Shown in pieces: positions 58,158-64,000 of a DNA stretch of 64,000 nt. The stretch is from the NCBI RefSeq assembly GCF_001434935.1, contig NZ_AZEG01000003.1:98477-162476 (forward strand), given 5' to 3'. The translations under genes and the position numbers were made by a program. Every line of letters starts with the position of its first letter. Positions within the stretch are counted from its first letter, which is position 1. The notes under the pieces were generated by a model, which saw only the letters and a list, made by a program, of their open reading frames with translations, was not told the DNA's origin and did no database searches. This DNA comes from Liquorilactobacillus uvarum DSM 19971 (lineage in GTDB: Bacteria; Bacillota; Bacilli; Lactobacillales; Lactobacillaceae).

Positions 58158-60008
58158 TTGAAAACACGTGACGATATCCGTAATGTTGCTATTATTGCCC
58201 ATGTTGATCATGGCAAAACAACATTAGTTAATGAATTACTCAAGCAATCGGATACTTTAGACGAACATACAGAGATTGATGACCGCGCACTTGATTCAAA
58301 TGCAATTGAAAAGGAACGTGGAATCACGATCCTTTCTAAAAATACTGCAGTTGAGTACAAGGGCAAGCAGATTAATATTTTAGATACACCAGGCCATGCT
58401 GACTTCGGTGGCGAAGTTGAACGTATCATGAAAATGGTTGATGGTGTGTTGTTAATTGTTGATGCTTTTGAAGGAACTATGCCACAGACTCGTTTTGTTC
58501 TGAAGAAAGCCTTAGAACAACATTTAACACCAATTGTTATTATCAATAAAATTGACCGTCCTGGTGCACGCCCTGAAGAAGTAGTGGACGAAGTGCTGGA
58601 TCTCTTTATTGAATTAGGTGCAGAAGAGTCTCAGCTTGAATTCCCAGTTATTTATGCTTCAGCTGTAAATGGGACGTCATCTCTAGAATCAGACATCAGT
58701 ACACAGGAACATACAATGGATCCGATCTTTAATGCCATTTTGAAGACAATACCAGCACCTATTGATAATTCTGACGAACCACTTCAATTTCAAGTTTCAA
58801 TGCTTGATTACAATGAGTTTGTTGGACGTATAGGTATTGGTCGTGTTTTCCGTGGAAAAATTAAAGTGGGAGATCAAGTTACAGTTATGAAGCTTGACGG
58901 AACAAAGAAGAACTTCCGTGTTACTAAGTTATTCGGATTCTTTGGTTTGAAGAGGCTGGAGATCGATGAAGCTAAAGCTGGAGACTTGATTGCAATTTCA
59001 GGTATGGAAGATATTTTTGTCGGTGAAACGGTTTGCCCGTCCGACCATCCTGAAGCTTTGCCTGTCTTGCGAATTGATCCGCCTACACTGCAAATGACTT
59101 TTAGAACGAATGATTCACCATTTGTTGGCCAAGAAGGCGACAACGTAACTGCACGTAAGCTGGAAGATCGTTTGAAGGTCCAATTACACACAGATGTTTC
59201 CTTGCGTGTTGAAGATACTGAATCTCCAGATGCTTGGGTCGTATCTGGTCGTGGAGAACTTCATTTGTCAATCCTTATCGAGACTTTACGTCGTGAAGGT
59301 TTTGAACTTGCAGTTTCGCGTCCACAGGTTATTTACCGAGAAGTTGAAGGTAAGATGTGTGAACCATTTGAGAACGTGATTATTGATACTCCTGATGAAT
59401 ATTCTGGTAGTGTAATTGATTCTCTTTCACAACGCAAAGGCGAAATGGTTAACATGGAAACTGGCTCGAATGGTCAGACTCGTTTGACTTTCTCAGCACC
59501 TACTAGGGGACTGATTGGATACGATTCACAATTTCTTTCAATGACTAGAGGTTACGGGATTTTTAACCACACATTCGCAGAATACAAACCGGTTATTCAT
59601 AATTGGGAACCCGGTCGTCGTAATGGTGCATTGGTTTCGATCAATCGCGGCAAAGCAACGACATATGCAATTATGGGTGTCGAAGATCGCGGAACAATTT
59701 TTGTAGATCCCGCAACTGAGGTTTATGAAGGAATGGTTGTTGGTGAAAGTTCACGTGAACGTGACATTTCAGTCAATGTTACTAAGGGTAAAAATATGAC
59801 TAATGTCCGTTCATCGAACAAAGATCAGACGGCAACAATAAAGAAGCCAACACATTATACTTTGGAAGAATCATTGGAATTCTTGAATGAAGACGAATTG
59901 TTGGAAATCACTCCAAAAAATATTCGCCTACGCAAACGAATTCTGGAAACAAATGCGCGCGAAAAAGCAGCTAAACAGAAAAAGACCGCTGCCAATAAAA
60001 ATAAATAA
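58158..60008 (+). CDS. typA: Ribosome-associated GTPase TypA/BipA
   Basis: 616 residues of the translational GTPase class: AHVDHGKTTLV (about 13-23), switch region KERGITI, DTPGHADFGGEVER, NKIDRPGA, then EF-G-like domains and the TypA-specific C-terminal domain. It acts on 50S assembly and at low temperature. Start TTG 58158, following AAAGGAAG; the longer in-frame start lies before this site. Confidence 0.97.
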   Translation: MKTRDDIRNVAIIAHVDHGKTTLVNELLKQSDTLDEHTEIDDRALDSNAIEKERGITILSKNTAVEYKGKQINILDTPGHADFGGEVERIMKMVDGVLLIVDAFEGTMPQTRFVLKKALEQHLTPIVIINKIDRPGARPEEVVDEVLDLFIELGAEESQLEFPVIYASAVNGTSSLESDISTQEHTMDPIFNAILKTIPAPIDNSDEPLQFQVSMLDYNEFVGRIGIGRVFRGKIKVGDQVTVMKLDGTKKNFRVTKLFGFFGLKRLEIDEAKAGDLIAISGMEDIFVGETVCPSDHPEALPVLRIDPPTLQMTFRTNDSPFVGQEGDNVTARKLEDRLKVQLHTDVSLRVEDTESPDAWVVSGRGELHLSILIETLRREGFELAVSRPQVIYREVEGKMCEPFENVIIDTPDEYSGSVIDSLSQRKGEMVNMETGSNGQTRLTFSAPTRGLIGYDSQFLSMTRGYGIFNHTFAEYKPVIHNWEPGRRNGALVSINRGKATTYAIMGVEDRGTIFVDPATEVYEGMVVGESSRERDISVNVTKGKNMTNVRSSNKDQTATIKKPTHYTLEESLEFLNEDELLEITPKNIRLRKRILETNAREKAAKQKKTAANKNK

Positions 60009-60031
60009 TTATTACTGATGATTATTAATAA

Positions 60032-60080
60032 GGGCAAGAAATAAGACATATGATGTGTCTTAATTTCTTGTCCTTTTTTG
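60032..60080 (+). terminator. typA terminator
   Basis: GGGCAAGAAATAAGACA with TGTCTTAATTTCTTGTCC form a long stem, then TTTTTT. The remainder of the gap up to ylaN is AT-rich and contains promoter-like elements only. Confidence 0.9.
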
Positions 60081-60280
60081 ATGGTTATAAAAAACTTGTT
60101 TTTTAAAGAAAAATCGACGATATGTTCGTGAAATGACTAAAAAAAGCCCATAAAAGTATTTTTTTGTTGAAAAATGCGAATTTTAGAGACATAATATTAG
60201 CAAGAGATGCTGAAGGAAAATTCTCTTTTGAAACGATATGTGTTGTTGGTTTTAGAGACACTGGAACTGAAATATTTGTA

Positions 60281-60289
60281 TGATATAAT
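60281..60289 (+). promoter_or_regulatory. Extended -10 promoter of ylaN-ftsW
   Basis: TGATATAAT (TGN plus perfect TATAAT), 29 bp before the ylaN start; the -35 is weak. Confidence 0.5.
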
Positions 60290-60317
60290 TGCTCTAGTTA
60301 AGAAAGGAGCAGAAATT

Positions 60318-60593
60318 ATGCGCGAATCTGTTTCCAGAGAAGAAGTTTTGAACGCTTTGGCTAAGGATGCTGAAAAAATTCAAGCTTTACTGGATAAACA
60401 ACGAAATTTATTATGCTTGTCACAATGTCCTGCGTTTGAGGAGGTAGCCGACACTCAGCTGTACGGTTTCTCAAAGGAGGTTCATTTGGCTCAGAGCTGT
60501 GGGTTGATATCTGGAAAAGAAGGACAGGAAATAATTAAAAATCTTGAACATATTTTGTCGGATATCTATGTTACAGCAGGAGAGGACAAGTAG
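60318..60593 (+). CDS. ylaN: YlaN family protein (Fur-associated)
   Basis: 91 residues aligning along their length with B. subtilis YlaN: DAEKIQALLDKQRNLLCLSQCPAFEEVADTQLYGFSKEV. YlaN binds iron and Fur in Bacillus and Staphylococcus and lifts Fur repression. The ATG follows AAAGGAG; the open frame upstream crosses the promoter. ylaN-ftsW-pyc is the same order as in B. subtilis. Confidence 0.9.
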   Translation: MRESVSREEVLNALAKDAEKIQALLDKQRNLLCLSQCPAFEEVADTQLYGFSKEVHLAQSCGLISGKEGQEIIKNLEHILSDIYVTAGEDK

Positions 60594-60605
60594 TGGAAAA
60601 TCATT

Positions 60606-61778
60606 ATGAAAAAATTACGAAATAAATTACATTATTTCGACTTTTACCTGTTCATACCATATATTATTTTATGCGGAATAGGAGTCGTAATGGTTTACTC
60701 GGCAAGTTCAATCAGTTTATCCTATACAAGCAGTGCAACTAATACTTATATGATTAAACAGCTTCTTTATGTTTTTTTAGGTTTGTTTTGTTTTACAATG
60801 GCTTATATGTATCGTTTTAAGAAACTTATGAGTCGGAAATTTATTATATATGGTTTTATAGTGATAGCGTTATTGTTATTATATGCTAAGTTTATGACAG
60901 ATCCGATTAATGGTGCGAATGGCTGGATTGATTTGAAAGTTTTTAGTTTGCAACCTGCAGAACTTTGCAAGTTGTACTTGGTTTTCTTTGTGGCTCAGTT
61001 ATTAACCAGAAGAGAAAACAGAGCTGTTGCTGATTTGAGTAGAGAGAAAAACTGGAAACCGTGGTTTTTAATAATTACATTGTTACTTTTAGTTTTCATC
61101 GAGCCTGATTTAGGCGGTTTTTCAATTAATGCAATGATTGTAATTGTTATGGTACTTGCTCGAGGAATAAATTATCGTAAAACATTGTTTCAATTAGCAG
61201 CGCTGCTTTTGGCAGTAGGAGCAGGTGTTCAATTGATGCGCCTTTGGAATCCTTTAAAGGGTACAGACTATGCATACATGTACAACAGACTGGTGGCTTT
61301 TTATAATCCTTTCAAAGTTGCAAGTACAAGCGGACAACAATTGATAAACTCATATTATGCTATCAGTAATGGCGGTTTGTTTGGTCTAGGTTTAGGTAAT
61401 AGTATTCAGAAAAGGGGCTATCTGCCTGAAGCACATACCGATTTTATTTTAGCGGTTATTAGTGAAGAACTTGGTGTTATAGGCGTTACGTTTGTTCTTT
61501 TGTTGCTTACTTGGCTTGTCTTGCGAATATATTTGATAGGTGTGCGTTCTAACAACACATATGACACCTTGGTTTGCTATGGTATAGGAACATTTGTTGG
61601 TGTTGAAGCCTTATTCAATATTGGAGCAGTTAATGGTTTGCTCCCTATAACTGGTGTGACTTTGCCGTTCGTATCATATGGTGGGTCAAGTATGATTGTA
61701 CTATCGTTAGCTTTAGGTGTTGTTATGAACATTTCAATCAACCAACGTCGAGGATTGAAAGATAGGATTAACAGTTAA
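60606..61778 (+). CDS. ftsW: Septal peptidoglycan polymerase FtsW
   Basis: 390 residues, SEDS family, ten predicted transmembrane segments: MVYSASS near the start, the WIDLKVFSLQPAELCKL catalytic region, GGLFGLGLGNSIQKRGYLPEAHTDFI and PFVSYGGSSM. It polymerises lipid II at the septum with PbpB. The ribosome site is weak (GTGGA), 12 bases after the ylaN stop, so coupling is likely. Confidence 0.95.
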   Translation: MKKLRNKLHYFDFYLFIPYIILCGIGVVMVYSASSISLSYTSSATNTYMIKQLLYVFLGLFCFTMAYMYRFKKLMSRKFIIYGFIVIALLLLYAKFMTDPINGANGWIDLKVFSLQPAELCKLYLVFFVAQLLTRRENRAVADLSREKNWKPWFLIITLLLLVFIEPDLGGFSINAMIVIVMVLARGINYRKTLFQLAALLLAVGAGVQLMRLWNPLKGTDYAYMYNRLVAFYNPFKVASTSGQQLINSYYAISNGGLFGLGLGNSIQKRGYLPEAHTDFILAVISEELGVIGVTFVLLLLTWLVLRIYLIGVRSNNTYDTLVCYGIGTFVGVEALFNIGAVNGLLPITGVTLPFVSYGGSSMIVLSLALGVVMNISINQRRGLKDRINS

Positions 61779-61856
61779 AGAAACATACTACCATAATTGG
61801 TTGTTTAGTTTTTTGTTAGGTTGTCATTCAAGATTTTCACAGAAAGTGGGAGTTCA

Positions 61857-64000
61857 ATGGAAAAGATATTGATTGCTAATCGTGGAGAAATTGCTATTCG
61901 AATCATTCGTGCGTGTCAGGAATTAAAATTGAAAACAGTTGCTATTTTTGCTAAAGAAGATGAATTTTCGGTTCATCGTTTTAAGGCAGATGAGGCTTAT
62001 CAAGTGGGAGCAGGCAAAAAGCCAATTGAGGCTTATCTTGATATGGACGATATTATTCGAATTGCAAAATTGACCGGTGCTGATGCAATTCATCCTGGAT
62101 ACGGTTTTTTAGCAGAAAATGAAATTTTCGCACAAAAGTGTTTCAACGCTGGAATTAATTTTATAGGCCCAACTGTCAAGCAACTTGAGATCTTTGGAGA
62201 TAAAGTTAAAGCTAAGGTGGCTGCAAAAAAAGCAGGTTTACATATTATTCCAGGCAGTAATGGTCCTGCAAATTCGTTGGAAGAAGTTAAAACTTTTGCT
62301 GCAAAACACGGATATCCAATTATGGTCAAGGCTGCACTTGGTGGCGGAGGCCGCGGTATGCGGATCATAGAGAATGAAAGCGAGATCGAGGAAAGTTACA
62401 ATCGTGCACGGAGTGAGGCTAAACAATCGTTTGGTGATGATGAACTCTATGTAGAAAAGTATTTGAAGAAACCTAAGCATATTGAAGTACAAGTTTTAGC
62501 AGATAAGCATGGAAACATTGTTCATTTGTTTGAGCGTGATTGTTCTGTTCAGAGGAGACATCAGAAAGTTATTGAAGTTGCTCCAAGCATTTCACTCAGT
62601 ACTGAAAGAAGACATGAGATTTGTGAAGCTGCTGTTCGATTGATGAAAAGTGTATCTTACCAAAATGCAGGGACAGTTGAATTTTTAGTCACGGACGAAG
62701 ATTTTTATTTCATCGAAGTTAATCCCCGCGTACAAGTTGAGCATACCATTTCAGAAATGATTACTGATGTTGACATTGTTCAATCTCAGATTCTTATCGC
62801 TGCAGGAAAAGATCTCTATAAAGATTTGAAGCTTCCGCATCAAGCTGATCTGAAACATCATGGTTTTGCGATTCAGTGTCGTGTAACGACAGAGGATCCA
62901 GAAAATAACTTCATGCCGGATACAGGTAAGATTGAAACATACCGTTCACCAGGTGGCTTTGGAGTGCGTTTAGATGGTGGAAATGCTTATGCTGGAGCTA
63001 TTATAACCCCGTATTTTGATTCATTGCTAGTAAAGGCTTGTGTGCAAGCACGGAGTTTTATTAATGCTGTTTTAAAAATGGATCGTGTCTTGGATGAATT
63101 TAGAATTCGTGGAGTCAAGACAAATATTTCATTTATGCGTAATGTTATTAATCACCCTGTGTTTTTAGCAGGCAAGGCAAGCACAACTTTTATTGACAGT
63201 ACACCTGAGTTATTTAATTTTAAGCGTAAAAAGAATACAATCAACCAATTACTGAAATATATTGGTAATGTCACAGTCAATGGTTTTCCAGGTACGGAAA
63301 AACACAAAAAAGTTTTTGCACCTAAAATTAGTGTCGGAAGTGATTTTACTTTTCAGCCGAATGTAGAAAATGCTAAAAAGGTTTTGGACCGTTCGGGTGC
63401 GGATGCAATGATTGATTGGCTCAAAAAGCAAGATAGAGTCCTTCTCACAGACACTACAATGCGTGATGCGCATCAAAGCCTGTTTGCCACAAGAATGAGA
63501 ACAAAAGATATGATTCCAGTGGTGAATGTCTATGACAAAGCAATGCCACATATTTTTTCAGCTGAGGTATGGGGCGGTGCGACCTTTGACGTGGCTTATC
63601 GATTTTTAGATGAGGATCCATGGGAGAGATTAAAGTTAATTCGTAAAAAGATGCCGCATACTCTTTTGCAAATGCTGTTTAGGGGATCGAACGCTGTTGG
63701 ATATAAGAACTATCCGGACAATGTTTTGCAGCGCTTTATTAATCAAAGTGCCACAGATGGTGTGGATGTTTTTCGTATTTTTGATAGCTTAAATTGGGTA
63801 ACACAGATGGAAAAGAGCATTCAGTTTGTGCGTGATACTGGAAAGATAGCAGAAGGAACGATGTGTTACACAGGTGATGTCTTAAATCCAGATGAACACA
63901 AATATGATTTAGGGTATTACAAACAATTAGCCAAAGACCTTGTTGCGGCGGGGGCGCAAATTATTGGAATTAAAGACATGGCAGGGTTGTTGAAGCCTAA
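61857..64000 (+). CDS. pyc: Pyruvate carboxylase, N-terminal 714 residues (3' end outside window)
   Basis: The frame is open from the ATG to the window end. It contains the biotin carboxylase domain (EKILIANRGEIAIRI, ATP-grasp KAALGGGGRGMRI, EVNPRVQVEHT) and the start of the carboxyltransferase domain (TTMRDAHQSLFATRMR, with metal-site residues further on). Full proteins have about 1,145 residues, with the biotin-carrier domain still to come. It carboxylates pyruvate to oxaloacetate, supplying aspartate. GTGGGAG lies about 5 bases before the ATG. It follows ftsW after 78 bases with no clear terminator. Confidence 0.96.
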   Translation, partial: MEKILIANRGEIAIRIIRACQELKLKTVAIFAKEDEFSVHRFKADEAYQVGAGKKPIEAYLDMDDIIRIAKLTGADAIHPGYGFLAENEIFAQKCFNAGINFIGPTVKQLEIFGDKVKAKVAAKKAGLHIIPGSNGPANSLEEVKTFAAKHGYPIMVKAALGGGGRGMRIIENESEIEESYNRARSEAKQSFGDDELYVEKYLKKPKHIEVQVLADKHGNIVHLFERDCSVQRRHQKVIEVAPSISLSTERRHEICEAAVRLMKSVSYQNAGTVEFLVTDEDFYFIEVNPRVQVEHTISEMITDVDIVQSQILIAAGKDLYKDLKLPHQADLKHHGFAIQCRVTTEDPENNFMPDTGKIETYRSPGGFGVRLDGGNAYAGAIITPYFDSLLVKACVQARSFINAVLKMDRVLDEFRIRGVKTNISFMRNVINHPVFLAGKASTTFIDSTPELFNFKRKKNTINQLLKYIGNVTVNGFPGTEKHKKVFAPKISVGSDFTFQPNVENAKKVLDRSGADAMIDWLKKQDRVLLTDTTMRDAHQSLFATRMRTKDMIPVVNVYDKAMPHIFSAEVWGGATFDVAYRFLDEDPWERLKLIRKKMPHTLLQMLFRGSNAVGYKNYPDNVLQRFINQSATDGVDVFRIFDSLNWVTQMEKSIQFVRDTGKIAEGTMCYTGDVLNPDEHKYDLGYYKQLAKDLVAAGAQIIGIKDMAGLLKP

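Noticed and set aside
60593..60605. GTG at 60593 as the ftsW start
   Set aside because: It is out of frame with ftsW; the ATG at 60606 gives the normal N-terminus.

Overview
The window is a chromosomal segment of a low-GC Gram-positive bacterium, almost certainly a member of the Lactobacillaceae. The evidence is the gene order (asp23-fakA-recG-plsX-acpP, rnc-smc-ftsY-ylxM-ffh, rpsP-khpA-rimM-trmD-rplS, the dcw cluster from mraZ to divIVA, ileS behind a T-box, rnjA-rpoY, ylaN-ftsW-pyc), the lactobacillar small families (DUF4044, DUF3397, DUF1831), AT-rich codon use, and many TTG/GTG starts behind strong AGGAGG-type ribosome sites. MurE carries the DNPR signature of meso-diaminopimelate (mDAP) ligases, and dapF and an aspartokinase gene are present. 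The wall is therefore probably of the mDAP type, as in plantarum-like or Liquorilactobacillus-like lactobacilli. Genus assignment is inference.

Layout. 1-16.5 kb: the end of thiN, rpmB on the minus strand, then a dense plus-strand run for fatty acid and phospholipid synthesis (fakA, plsX, acpP), DNA repair and chromosome segregation (recG, smc), protein targeting (ftsY, ylxM, ffh) and ribosome or tRNA maturation (rnc, rpsP, khpA, rimM, trmD, rplS). 16.5-20.1 kb: the only accessory-looking stretch. It holds an unassigned structured RNA candidate ending in a terminator, two orphan small proteins, a lone tRNA-Asn with a weak stem, an ImmA-like metallopeptidase with an XRE repressor facing a Cro-like gene across paired TAAC-N6-GTTA palindromes, a broken reading frame and several hairpins. 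No integrase is seen. 20.0-39 kb: a small DUF4044 membrane gene, asnB, aspartokinase, then the division and wall cluster (mraZ, rsmH, ftsL, pbpB, murE, mraY, murD, murG, divIB, ftsA, ftsZ, sepF, yggT, ylmH, divIVA). 39-51.5 kb: T-box/ileS, dapF, a Nudix hydrolase, mtnN, a cysteine desulfurase with DUF1831 and mnmA, a histidine phosphatase, a TPR protein and recD2. 51.5-64 kb: a lipid-kinase-like gene that has lost its catalytic motifs, rnjA-rpoY, def, UPF0223, an inositol-phosphatase family gene, typA, ylaN, ftsW and the 5' part of pyc.

How the parts connect. LysC, DapF, MurE, MraY, MurD, MurG, PbpB and FtsW lie on the path from aspartate to cross-linked mDAP peptidoglycan. The asnB gene next to lysC and the dcw cluster is a candidate for mDAP amidation. 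Cysteine desulfurase, DUF1831 and MnmA form a tRNA 2-thiouridine unit. Pyruvate carboxylase would supply oxaloacetate for aspartate.

The observations least explained by known families are: (1) the RNA candidate at 16.63-16.84 kb; (2) a dispersed intergenic element of about 170 bp, attached to a terminator hairpin, with three clear copies and one doubtful one; (3) the motif-less lipid-kinase homologue; (4) the immunity-module relic with its operators.
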